Shown here one piece after another: positions 1-7,832 of a stretch of 64,000 nt of DNA. Numbering within the stretch: position 1 is the stretch's first letter; the number at the start of each line of letters is the position of its first letter. This DNA comes from Streptomyces sp. NBC_00569 (GTDB lineage: Bacteria; Actinomycetota; Actinomycetes; Streptomycetales; Streptomycetaceae), in NCBI RefSeq assembly GCF_036345255.1, contig NZ_CP107783.1, positions 8,859,001 through 8,923,000 on the forward strand, read 5' to 3'. A program made the position numbers and the translations under genes. The notes below the pieces were generated by a model. The model made no database searches and was not told where the DNA came from. It saw only the letters and a list, made by a program, of their open reading frames with translations.

Positions 1-742
1 TCGAGTTCTCCTTGAGGTCGACGCACTCGTTGCCGCGTGTGGCGATCGTGTTGTGGTCGATGCGGTTGTTGCGGCTCACGTCGGGCGCCGCGTCCGGAGC
101 GCCGTTGTCGCCCTGCTGCTCGGGGGCGGTGCCCAGGTAGATCCCCTCGCCGTTCTTGCCGCCCGCGCCGAAGCGGAAGTCGGCGACGCCGCAGTCGGTG
201 ATCGTGTTGCCGGACACCTCGGCGCCCGTCACCAGATAGCGCAGGCGCAGACATTCGTCGGCGGCGTTCTTGAGCGTCATGCCGGTGATGCGCAGCCCGC
301 CGACGCCGTTGCCCGGCGTGGTGCTCATGACGTAGACGAGCTTGAGCCGGTAGCCGTCCAGGGACGTCGACGAGCCGTGCAGGCCGTCGAGGGTGAAGCC
401 GTCGAGGACGGTGCCGTCGTGCTGCACCTGGATGACACGGGCGTTGCCCGCGCCCTTGACGACCGCGCTCGAAGGCCCGGTCAGGGTGACGTTCGCCCTG
501 CGGGTGACGGCGTCCTGCCGGTACGTCCCCGCGGCGAGATGGACGACCGCGCCGGACGGGGCGACGTCGAGGGCGTGCTGGATCGTGGCGAGGGGCGCGG
601 ACGCGGACGTACCGGCGTTGGCGTCGCTGCCCGAAGGGCCGACGTAGTACGCGCTCGCCGCGGCGGCGGGGTGCGCGGGTAACGCGAGCGGGGCGGCCGC
701 CGTGAGGGCGGCGACGAGCACGGTACGGGCGATGCGGCTCAT
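1..742 (-). CDS. secreted right-handed beta-helix protein, pectate/chondroitin-lyase-like (partial, runs off left edge)
   Basis: 247 codons are visible from the ATG at 742; the C-terminus lies outside the window. Residues 1-28 form a signal peptide ending PAHPAAAA, so the product is exported. Residues about 30-60 (YYVGPSGSDANAG, then a run ending ATIQHALD) are the entry strand typical of DUF1565/PL9-like beta-helix proteins, followed by coils rich in N-x-I-x (GNTITDCG, NNRIDHNTI) and by GNECVDLKE, seen in this fold. The start overlaps the stop of the upstream DUF624 gene in ATGA (739-742), so it is the last visible gene of the polysaccharide operon starting near 9104. Leucine codon 21 (680-682) is TTA, so translation may need the bldA tRNA. 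Probable polysaccharide lyase or carbohydrate-binding helix; the substrate is not visible. Confidence 0.8.
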   Translation of the reverse strand, partial: MSRIARTVLVAALTAAAPLALPAHPAAAASAYYVGPSGSDANAGTSASAPLATIQHALDVAPSGAVVHLAAGTYRQDAVTRRANVTLTGPSSAVVKGAGNARVIQVQHDGTVLDGFTLDGLHGSSTSLDGYRLKLVYVMSTTPGNGVGGLRITGMTLKNAADECLRLRYLVTGAEVSGNTITDCGVADFRFGAGGKNGEGIYLGTAPEQQGDNGAPDAAPDVSRNNRIDHNTIATRGNECVDLKENS

Positions 743-1359
743 GAGGGGTTCCTTCCGGTCGGGGACGGATCGGCGAAGGACAGGGCGAGCAGAACGGGCA
801 CGCTCGGCCCCAGGAGCAGCGGGCCGAGCGGGACGACGAGCGAGAGCAGTACGGCGGAGACGGCGGCGCCGAGGAGCGCGGTGCCGCGGGCGGGCGAGCC
901 GAAGGAGAGAGCGAGCGCGCCGCGCGTCCACGCACCGGCGGACGCCTCGGGAGCGATGCCCGCGCAGGCCGCGAGCGCGGTGTGATGCACCACCACGGCC
1001 GCCGCGATCCCCGCCTGGGCGGCCAGGAGAACGAAGGCGTACGGGCTCGAACTGCCCAGCAGATAAAGGGTGTTGACGGCCAGCAGTGCGACGACGCCTG
1101 TGGAGAGCAGGCCGTGCCGCCACAGCGAGCGCCAGTAGTGCGGAAAGGCCCTGAGCACGCCGGAGAACACGCGGCTGTCGCCGTCCGTGCGCCAGCGCTG
1201 GAGAGCCCGGGCGAGCGCGGCGAGGGCGGGCAGCCAGGTCACGACCCCGAGCGCGAGTACCGCGAACGCCGCCCCGGCGGCCGCCGGGTACGCCACGAAC
1301 TCGAGCCGGCGCAGCAGCCCCCGGTCCGCGAAGCGGCCGGGTGAGAGAGCGGTCGCCAT
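739..1359 (-). CDS. DUF624/YesL-like integral membrane protein
   Basis: 206 residues with about five hydrophobic segments (roughly 24-50, 83-101, 104-130, 153-173, 176-195) and a basic cytoplasmic stretch (RALQRWRTDGDSRVF) near residue 55. This pattern is that of DUF624/YesL proteins, which in Firmicutes and actinobacteria sit in operons for plant or uronate polysaccharide use next to ABC sugar importers; their biochemical role is unknown. A GTG nine bases upstream is in frame, but the GGAGG inside the end of the preceding gene lies 8 bases before the ATG at 1359 and only one base before that GTG, so the ATG is preferred. It overlaps the preceding lyase stop closely and the following beta-helix start by four bases, implying translational coupling. 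Confidence 0.75.
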   Translation of the reverse strand: MATALSPGRFADRGLLRRLEFVAYPAAAGAAFAVLALGVVTWLPALAALARALQRWRTDGDSRVFSGVLRAFPHYWRSLWRHGLLSTGVVALLAVNTLYLLGSSSPYAFVLLAAQAGIAAAVVVHHTALAACAGIAPEASAGAWTRGALALSFGSPARGTALLGAAVSAVLLSLVVPLGPLLLGPSVPVLLALSFADPSPTGRNPS

Positions 1360-1360
1360 G

Positions 1361-3346
1361 TCACACACCTCCGGTGAACGGTTCGGGAACGTCGAGGACG
1401 ACGCGGCCGTCCACCTCCAGACGTCGTGCGGCCACCACGTGCACGGGCCGGCCCTCGCTCACGAGGACCGCCGCCGCGTCGGCCCGCACCCCCGCCCCCT
1501 CGACGCGCCGCCCCACGGGCGAGAGCAGCACGGTCTCGGACCCGAACGTCACGCCGTGCCCGTGCGCGCAGTCCACCGCGCGTGCGGTGACCTGTGCGCC
1601 CGGCTCGATCACGGTCAGGAACGTGGCGCGGCGCGCGGCGGGCGTGGTCACCCGCAGCGTGTGCAGCGTCCTGGTGACCGTCAACTCCGGTGTGCTGGAG
1701 GTGGGGTTGGCCGCCACCTCGGTCACACCGGACCGCGTACGGACGTCGTCGGGCGCGAGCCGGGTCACCGCCGCGCGCGCCTCGCCCGACCGGATCAGCC
1801 GCGTACACCCGTCACCTTCGGGGACCGTGGGCTCGTCGGTCTGGAGCAGGAACGTCCACTCGCGGGCGACGCCCTCCTCGGCCTGCGCCAGGTCGAGGAG
1901 CACCAGCCGCCCCGACGGTGTGCACACCAGGGTGCGGTCGAGGCGGTGCACCCCGAGGCGAGGGTCGTACATGGCGCCGATCTCCGCCGTGCCATGTGCC
2001 CAGCCACCGCCCGCGAGGACGTCGCGCATGCGGGCCCGGCGCTCGTGGGGGATGCCCTCGTAGACGTGATAGCGGTCCTCGTCCGCGAAACCCTGCCCGT
2101 CGACGAGCAGGAGATTGTGGTGGGCGGCGCGCTTGCGGTTGCTGTAGCCCTCGTCGACGGCGAGGAACGCGCCCTGCGACAGCAGGACGAACGAACCCGA
2201 ATCCGGGTGGTGGTGGCCGGTGTTGAGCGTGTCCCAGCCGAGCTCCGCCCGGTGCTTCGCCGCTGTCTCCCACGCCTTGTGGCCACCGCCGGGCGAGGCC
2301 TTGAACGACACGAACGTCGCGTCGTCGGCCCAGCTCGTGCGGGCCGTGACGAGGCCCAGGTCGGGGAAGTGGGCGTGGGTGTCCGACGCGGCCGGCGGGC
2401 GGGCCCCGACGGAGGGGTCGTACCAGAGGTACTCCAGGTAGGCCTCGGGCAGGATGCCCGGCCGCACCCCGCTCCCGGCCGCCTCGCGGCCGAGCAGCTC
2501 GCGCCCGACGAGACCGGCGAGCCACTGGGCCTCGCCGATCCCGTACGCGGCCGCGAGGCGGTGGTAGAGCGCGGCGCTGTGCCCACTGAGCCGGTCGTGG
2601 CAGTCGCCGTGTCCCGTCTGTTCGGCGAACCCGGGCGCCGACTGGTGGAGCCGGAAGCGGAACGTGTTCTCCATGAACCCGCCGCGCCCCCACCAGTCGA
2701 GACCCTCGCGCTCCTGGAGCAGATCGAGGTGGATCGCCAGCCAGGGCACGCCGTAGCGCCAGTACACGACGCCCTCGGCGTGCGAACCGTCCTCGGGGAG
2801 CAGGTCGAGGACGCGTCCCAGGTTGTCCTTGGCCCGCTCGGTCCACTCCTCGCGGCCGAGGACGTAGCCGGCGGTGGCCAGGCCCGCGTAACAGATCCAG
2901 TTGTGGTTCTGCCAGTACGAGGAGGACCACCAGCGGCCCTCCGTGGCCACCGCGAAGTCATACAGGCGCCGGCCCTGCACCATCAGCTTGTACCGCAGCA
3001 GCGTGCGCGTCTCGTCGGAGAGGGTGTCGCCCAGCCAGTGGTGGGCCAGGGCGAGATGGTGCAGGAGCCAGCCCGTGTCCAGGTCGTGGTCGGGCATGTG
3101 GGCCCTGCCCCAGTGGGGGAAGCCCGTCGCCGCCCCGATCCACCGCTCGGCCTCCGCCAGGTGCGCGGGGTCGCCGCTCACGCGGTACGCGAGGGCGGGG
3201 TTCGACGCGGCCGGCCCGAGCCAGGTGATCGACGCCTCGGGGTGCCGGCGGGGCGGTGCGAGGGCGCGGTGGCGGACGGCCTCGTCCATGAGCCGCCGCT
3301 CCTGGAACGGGCGGGGCCCCGGAGGCGGCGTCGCGGACAGGAGCAT
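1361..3346 (-). CDS. heparinase II/III-like polysaccharide lyase (first paralogue)
   Basis: 661 residues, no clear signal peptide, so probably cytoplasmic and acting on imported oligosaccharide. The N-terminal 300 residues are an alpha/alpha toroid (SSSYWQNHNWICYAG, HAEGVVYWRYGVPW, LHQSAPGFAEQTGHGDCHD), and the C-terminal half is the anti-parallel beta-sandwich with GHHHPDSGSF, AVDEGYSNRKRAAHHN and the following DEDRY, the usual heparinase II/III landmarks including the clustered histidines. GGAGG six bases before the ATG lies in the end of the previous gene, one base away. Expected chemistry is beta-elimination at a uronate, releasing 4,5-unsaturated sugars. The second, shorter heparinase-like gene beside it differs strongly in sequence, so the two probably cut different linkages. 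Alginate, heparin-like glycan or another uronate polymer are all possible. Confidence 0.8.
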   Translation of the reverse strand: MLLSATPPPGPRPFQERRLMDEAVRHRALAPPRRHPEASITWLGPAASNPALAYRVSGDPAHLAEAERWIGAATGFPHWGRAHMPDHDLDTGWLLHHLALAHHWLGDTLSDETRTLLRYKLMVQGRRLYDFAVATEGRWWSSSYWQNHNWICYAGLATAGYVLGREEWTERAKDNLGRVLDLLPEDGSHAEGVVYWRYGVPWLAIHLDLLQEREGLDWWGRGGFMENTFRFRLHQSAPGFAEQTGHGDCHDRLSGHSAALYHRLAAAYGIGEAQWLAGLVGRELLGREAAGSGVRPGILPEAYLEYLWYDPSVGARPPAASDTHAHFPDLGLVTARTSWADDATFVSFKASPGGGHKAWETAAKHRAELGWDTLNTGHHHPDSGSFVLLSQGAFLAVDEGYSNRKRAAHHNLLLVDGQGFADEDRYHVYEGIPHERRARMRDVLAGGGWAHGTAEIGAMYDPRLGVHRLDRTLVCTPSGRLVLLDLAQAEEGVAREWTFLLQTDEPTVPEGDGCTRLIRSGEARAAVTRLAPDDVRTRSGVTEVAANPTSSTPELTVTRTLHTLRVTTPAARRATFLTVIEPGAQVTARAVDCAHGHGVTFGSETVLLSPVGRRVEGAGVRADAAAVLVSEGRPVHVVAARRLEVDGRVVLDVPEPFTGGV

Positions 3347-3347
3347 C

Positions 3348-5138
3348 TCAGGCCTCCGTCCGGTGCACGTGGCGGGAGCCGTCGGCCAGGGAGACGACCA
3401 GGCCCTCCTCGGCCAGCCGGACGTCCGTCACGGCGGGCCCGGCGGACGCCGACTGGTACACCGACGCGAAGACGACCCGCGTCGTGTCCCGGGCGGTGAA
3501 GTCGGCCCAGGTGCGCTGCTGCTGAGGATCGTCGGCCGGACCCGGACCCGGCCGGCAGAAGGGCCGGACCGGCGTGGACGCGGTGTGCCAGCCGTGCAGC
3601 AGCTCGTCCCCGTACCAGGTGGTGCGCACCGGACCGGATGCCTGCACCTGGAGGTCGAGGGCGACGCCCGGCCGCAGCTGCGCCGAGACCCGTGCGAGTG
3701 CGCCCCGCTCTCCCGTCACCGTCAGTACGTCGACCAGGTGGCAGGTTCCCGCCTCGACCCGCCGGACCGCGCGGACCCCGTCGTAGGCGGTGGTCACCTC
3801 GGCCGTTGCCGACGTGTCGTCCGCGTTCAGCAGCCTGCCCGCGCACTCGGCCTGCTCGGCGCCGTCCACGCGGAACGCGGGATGGGCGGCCGTGGAGGCG
3901 TACAGGTCGCGGAACTCCTCGTGGGCGTAGGGCACTTGTCCGGGATCGGGCTGCCATGGAGCCGTCACTCCATACAGGTACAGGGAGAGCTTGTCGCGGT
4001 GGCCGTGCGAGCCGCCGTGCGGTCCGAAGTCGAGGACGGTGTGGACGCCCGCGGCGCGCACGACGGCGTAACCCGCGTCGCCGAACACCGTGACCGGAGC
4101 GGGTGCGGAGCGCTCCGGGAGCGGGGTCCCCGTGAACCAGCCGTCGAGGAGCCGGTCCAGGCCGTCGTCCGCGCCGGCGAGATCCGCGCGGGCCCGCGCC
4201 GCCACCGCGTCCACACGTGGTGCGGGCGCGAACTGCCGTGACAGCGAGCAGAGTTCGAGCCACTCGAGGGAGAGGGGCTGGCGCAGATACGGGCCGTCGT
4301 GCAGGGCGGGCAGGACACCGCCGTCCGTGGCGATCGCCGCCAGGGCGTCGACCATGCCGCAGAGGCGGGTGGCCACGTCGCCGGGCAGCGCGGAGGGGTC
4401 GGTGCCGCGCAGCGCGAGGAGCGCCGCGCGCAGCACGAACCCGTGGTAGTACGTGCTGCCTTCCCACTCCCAGCCGTCGTCCGCGACGCAGGCCCGCAGA
4501 TGGGCGTACAGGCCGTGCGGGCCCTCCAGCCACTGCTTCGCCCCGTCCCAGGGGACGCCTCGCACCGCCGCGGCGGCCCGGCCTGTGGCGATCCCCGCCG
4601 CGGTCAGCCACGTCGTGTAGTTGGAGGCCAGGTCGCCCCGGCCGACCAGCACGTCCCGGGCGTCGAGGGCCGCCCGCTCCAGCTCGTCGAGCAGGGGGAG
4701 GACCGCGGCGAGCCCGGCCGTGCCGCGTGCGCCGAGCGTCCACGACGCGTGTCCGATGTTCACGGCCCAGATCGCGTCGGTGAGCGCCTGGTGGAACAGC
4801 CGGCCGCGCAGCATCCACGGCTGCGCCTCGTCGTGGTGGAGTCCCGCCAACTCCGCGTACAGAGCGGTGTATTCGACGAGTGCGGACACCGCCTCGGTGT
4901 CCTCGCCGCGCTCGGCCAGGAGACGGATGCGGCGGGCCCACGCCTGATGGGAGAGGACGGTCCAGGCGCCGCGCACGGCCGGGGTGTCCACCCGGCAGCC
5001 GCGCGGACACCGCGCACCGTCCTCGGGGAACGCGCCGCCGAGGACGTCGCCGTGGTCGAGCTCGACGCCGTGCGCCGGGCACACGTACGCGTGCCACCAG
5101 CCGCCGCGCTCGCGGGGGATCCGCTTCACCGCGGCCAT
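3348..5138 (-). CDS. heparinase II/III-like / oligo-alginate-lyase-like enzyme (second paralogue)
   Basis: 596 residues. It starts with a short Cys/His element (YVCPAHG near residue 18, CPRGC near 45) that could hold a metal, common in PL15/PL17-type proteins, then a helical toroid (residues about 70-330) and a C-terminal beta-sandwich opening with FGPHGGSHGHRDKLSLYLYG, the heparinase II/III signature. No signal peptide, so a cytoplasmic exolyase that turns imported oligosaccharides into unsaturated monosaccharides is the best guess. Its first 13 bases overlap the end of the SDR gene (5126-5138), and only one base separates it from the next lyase, so it is part of one mRNA with them. Substrate unproven: alginate-type and glycosaminoglycan-type lyases share this fold. 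Confidence 0.78.
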   Translation of the reverse strand: MAAVKRIPRERGGWWHAYVCPAHGVELDHGDVLGGAFPEDGARCPRGCRVDTPAVRGAWTVLSHQAWARRIRLLAERGEDTEAVSALVEYTALYAELAGLHHDEAQPWMLRGRLFHQALTDAIWAVNIGHASWTLGARGTAGLAAVLPLLDELERAALDARDVLVGRGDLASNYTTWLTAAGIATGRAAAAVRGVPWDGAKQWLEGPHGLYAHLRACVADDGWEWEGSTYYHGFVLRAALLALRGTDPSALPGDVATRLCGMVDALAAIATDGGVLPALHDGPYLRQPLSLEWLELCSLSRQFAPAPRVDAVAARARADLAGADDGLDRLLDGWFTGTPLPERSAPAPVTVFGDAGYAVVRAAGVHTVLDFGPHGGSHGHRDKLSLYLYGVTAPWQPDPGQVPYAHEEFRDLYASTAAHPAFRVDGAEQAECAGRLLNADDTSATAEVTTAYDGVRAVRRVEAGTCHLVDVLTVTGERGALARVSAQLRPGVALDLQVQASGPVRTTWYGDELLHGWHTASTPVRPFCRPGPGPADDPQQQRTWADFTARDTTRVVFASVYQSASAGPAVTDVRLAEEGLVVSLADGSRHVHRTEA

Positions 5139-5890
5139 ACGCCACCGTCGATGTCGAGCGTCGTGCCCGTCAGGAAACCGGAGGCCGGGGAGGCGAGATG
5201 GACCACGGCGGCGGCCACGTCCTCGGGTGTGCCCGCGCGGCCGACGGGGATCCCCGCCTCCATCGCCTGCTGGGCCTCGGGCGCGGTGAACGTGTCATGG
5301 AACGCGGTGCCCTTGATGAAGCCGGGCGCGACCGCGTTCACCGTGATGCCCGCCGCCGCGACCTCCTTGGCCAGGGCCTTGGTGAAGCCGCGGATCCCGG
5401 CCTTGGCCGCCGCGTACGGCACGGAGCCCGGGCCGCCGCCGTTGTGCGCGGCGAGCGACGACATGGTGACGATCCGGCCGGCCGACGACCCGGTGAGGTG
5501 GGGGAGCGCGGCGCGGCAGGTGCGGAACGTGGACGTCAGATTGGTGTCGACGACCCGCTCGAAGTGCTCGTCGGTCATCTCGGCGACGGTGGCCCGCCCG
5601 ATGAGATGCCCGGCGTTGCAGACCAGGACATCGAGACCGCCGAGGAATCCGGTGGCCTCCGCGACGAGGCGGTCCACGTCGGCGGTCACCGTGACGTCCG
5701 CGTGGAACGCCTTGGCGCGGCGGCCGAGTGCCCCGATCGCGGCGACGGTCCGCTCGGCCTCCTCGGGCGAGCTGTGGAAGTGCACGGCGACGTCACAGCC
5801 GGCCGCGGCGAGTCCCACGGCGATGGCACGGCCGATGCCGTGGCCGGCTCCCGTCACGAGCGCACGGGAACCTCGGAGATCAACAGACAT
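5126..5890 (-). CDS. short-chain dehydrogenase/reductase, candidate unsaturated-uronate (DEH-type) reductase
   Basis: 254 residues, a complete classical SDR: TGAGHGIG at residues 14-21 binds NAD(P), NAG at about 91-93, catalytic Ser in MSSLAA and YAAAK at about 157-161, and the C-terminal GxxLDIDGG typical of FabG-like enzymes. By sequence alone it is a generic 3-oxoacyl-ACP-reductase-like SDR. Its place between an ABC sugar importer and two uronate lyases suggests it reduces the keto-sugar formed from 4,5-unsaturated uronate (in alginate pathways an SDR turns DEH into 2-keto-3-deoxygluconate). The upstream spacer of 90 bases carries 15-bp tandem repeats. No kinase or aldolase for the next steps is present in the window. 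Confidence 0.8.
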   Translation of the reverse strand: MSVDLRGSRALVTGAGHGIGRAIAVGLAAAGCDVAVHFHSSPEEAERTVAAIGALGRRAKAFHADVTVTADVDRLVAEATGFLGGLDVLVCNAGHLIGRATVAEMTDEHFERVVDTNLTSTFRTCRAALPHLTGSSAGRIVTMSSLAAHNGGGPGSVPYAAAKAGIRGFTKALAKEVAAAGITVNAVAPGFIKGTAFHDTFTAPEAQQAMEAGIPVGRAGTPEDVAAAVVHLASPASGFLTGTTLDIDGGVWPR

Positions 5891-5920
5891 GGGGACAGGG
5901 CCCTTTCACGAGCAAGTGGG

Positions 5921-5980
5921 GGATGAGGCGAAGAAGGATGAGGCGAAGAAGGATGAGACGAAGAGGGGTGGGGCGAAGGG
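5921..5980. repeat. four 15-bp tandem repeats between permease and SDR genes
   Basis: The unit GGATGAGGCGAAGAA occurs twice exactly (5921-5935, 5936-5950), then as GGATGAGACGAAGAG and a decayed GGGTGGGGCGAAGGG ending directly at the permease stop codon. On the transcribed (minus) strand this is a pyrimidine-rich, unstructured stretch between the two genes. It may arise by slippage and could tune coupling or mRNA stability; no function is shown. Confidence 0.8.
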
Positions 5981-6862
5981 TCACTTGAGGCCGGCGGTGG
6001 CGAAGCCCTGGACGAAGTAGCGCTGGCCGATGAGGAAGAGGATCACCATCGGCAGCGTGGCGAGCGTCGTCCCCGCCATCAGGAAGTGCCACTGCGTGCC
6101 GTTCTCCGTCTTGAAGACGGACAGACCGACCTGGATGACGCGCAGACTGTCGGTCCGCGTCACGAGCAGCGGCCACAGGAAGTTGTTCCAGGACGACTCG
6201 AAGGTGAGCAGGGCCACCGTGGTGAGGGCAGGCTTGACCTGCGGGGTCATGATCCGGGCGTAGATCCGGAACTCGCCCAGCCCGTCGAGCCGCGCCGCCT
6301 CCTCCAGCTCCACGGGCAGGTCCAGGTAGAACTGCCGGAACAGGAACACGGCGAACGGGGTCACGGCCCCGGGCACGATCAGCGCCCACCACGAGTCGAG
6401 CCAGCCGCTGCCGCCCTGGCCGAAGAGGTCGTTGCCGCCGGCGAGCGGCATGAACCGCACGATCAGGAACTCCGGCAGGACCTTCGTGTACGTCGGGATC
6501 ATCAGGGCGGCGATGAAACAGTAGAAGATGAGGTCGCTGCCGCGGAACCTGATCCGCGCCAGTGCGTAGCCGGCCATCGAGGCGACGAGCACGTTGATGA
6601 CCGTGTGGCTGATCGCGATGACGAAGCTGTTGCGCGCGTACGTCGCGAACGGAGCGGCCTTGAAGGCGTCGACGTAGTTCCCGAACTCCCAGTGCGACGG
6701 CAGGAGTCCGGCGTGCTCGGAGGCGATCTCCGCCGGTGTCTTGAGCGAGGTCAGCACCATCCACGCGAACGGCACGACCATCAGGAGCGAGGTGAGCGCG
6801 AGCGTCACGTACAGGGCGACGCGCCCGGGTGACACCCGGGGACGGGACTCAGCCATGGCCAC
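5981..6862 (-). CDS. carbohydrate ABC transporter permease, MalG-like
   Basis: 293 residues, six predicted membrane helices (first at about 16-36) and the inner-membrane EAA loop (ELEEAARLDGLGEFRIYARIM) around residue 190 that contacts the ATPase. It is the second permease of a CUT1-type importer with the genes at 6849-7820 and 7833-9104; no ATPase is encoded here, as usual in Streptomyces where a shared MsiK-type ATPase serves many importers. Start is either the GTG at 6862 or the ATG at 6856: GGGAGG precedes both, 5 and 11 bases away. It overlaps the previous stop at 6849-6851. Likely imports oligosaccharides for the lyases downstream. Confidence 0.88.
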   Translation of the reverse strand: MAMAESRPRVSPGRVALYVTLALTSLLMVVPFAWMVLTSLKTPAEIASEHAGLLPSHWEFGNYVDAFKAAPFATYARNSFVIAISHTVINVLVASMAGYALARIRFRGSDLIFYCFIAALMIPTYTKVLPEFLIVRFMPLAGGNDLFGQGGSGWLDSWWALIVPGAVTPFAVFLFRQFYLDLPVELEEAARLDGLGEFRIYARIMTPQVKPALTTVALLTFESSWNNFLWPLLVTRTDSLRVIQVGLSVFKTENGTQWHFLMAGTTLATLPMVILFLIGQRYFVQGFATAGLK

Positions 6863-7820
6863 GGGTGCCTCCCATCATCCGCCGGTTGACCAGGGTGAAC
6901 GCCATCAGCAGGACGAACAGCACGAGGGACTGGGCGCAGGCGTAGCCGACGCGGAACTCCCGGAAGGCGGACTTGTAGATCTCGTACGTCATCATCGTGG
7001 TGCTGTTGGCGGGGCCGCCGTCGGTGAGGATGTAGATCTGGTCGAAGGACTGGAACGCGCTGATCATCGAGGTGATCAGGACGAAGAACGTGGCGGGCTT
7101 GAGCAGGGGCAGCGTGAGGGAGAAGAACTGGCGCACCTTCGAGGCGCCGTCCACGGAGGCGGCCTCGTACAGCTCCTTCGGCAGGTTCTGCAGCGCGGCC
7201 AGATAGATCAGCATCTTCATGCCGATGCCCTGCCAGATCCCCACGAGGATCACCGACGGCATCGCCCACGTCGTGGACGCGAGCCAGGCCGGGCTCTCCA
7301 CGCCGAAGATGCTCAGCAACGTGGTGAACAGGCCGTTGCGCGGGTTGTAGATCCACAGCCAGACGAGGGCGATGGCCACGGTCGCGGTGACCTGCGGCAG
7401 GAAGATCGCGGTCCGGAAGACCCCGCGGGCCCGCAGCCCCGCGTTCAGGCCGAGCGCGAGCAGCAGCCCGAGCGCCATGCCGAACGGCACGGTGAAGAAG
7501 GTGTACACGACGGTGTTCAGGACCGACTTGCGGAACACGGCGTCGCCGAGCATGTCGCGGAAGTTGTCCAGGCCGACGAACTTCGGTGCGGACAGGACGT
7601 CGTACGACGTGAACGCGAGGAGGACGGCGGCGACGACCGGCAGGCCGATCCACAGCGCCGCGTGCAGCAGGGCGGGCGCGACCATCAGGAGACCGGCCCT
7701 GCGGCGGCGTGCGCCGGGACCGGCGCCGCCGCGAACGGCCTTGCTGCGAGAGGGTTTCGGTGACTCGGGGGGCGAGGACGGCCGCGCGGAGCCGGCCTTC
7801 ACCACGGAGAGTGCTCCCAC
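6849..7820 (-). CDS. carbohydrate ABC transporter permease, MalF/UgpA-like
   Basis: 323 residues. A long basic N-terminal tail rich in Ser, Pro and Arg (residues 1-40) precedes six membrane helices; the EAA motif lies at ELYEAASVDGASKVRQFFSLTLPLL (about residues 215-240). First permease of the CUT1 importer, encoded 12 bases after the binding-protein stop and overlapping the second permease start. The trio binding protein-MalF-MalG in this order is standard for LacI-controlled oligosaccharide uptake operons in Streptomyces. Confidence 0.88.
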   Translation of the reverse strand: MGALSVVKAGSARPSSPPESPKPSRSKAVRGGAGPGARRRRAGLLMVAPALLHAALWIGLPVVAAVLLAFTSYDVLSAPKFVGLDNFRDMLGDAVFRKSVLNTVVYTFFTVPFGMALGLLLALGLNAGLRARGVFRTAIFLPQVTATVAIALVWLWIYNPRNGLFTTLLSIFGVESPAWLASTTWAMPSVILVGIWQGIGMKMLIYLAALQNLPKELYEAASVDGASKVRQFFSLTLPLLKPATFFVLITSMISAFQSFDQIYILTDGGPANSTTMMTYEIYKSAFREFRVGYACAQSLVLFVLLMAFTLVNRRMMGGTRGHG

Positions 7821-7832
7821 GGTGGCAGCCCC

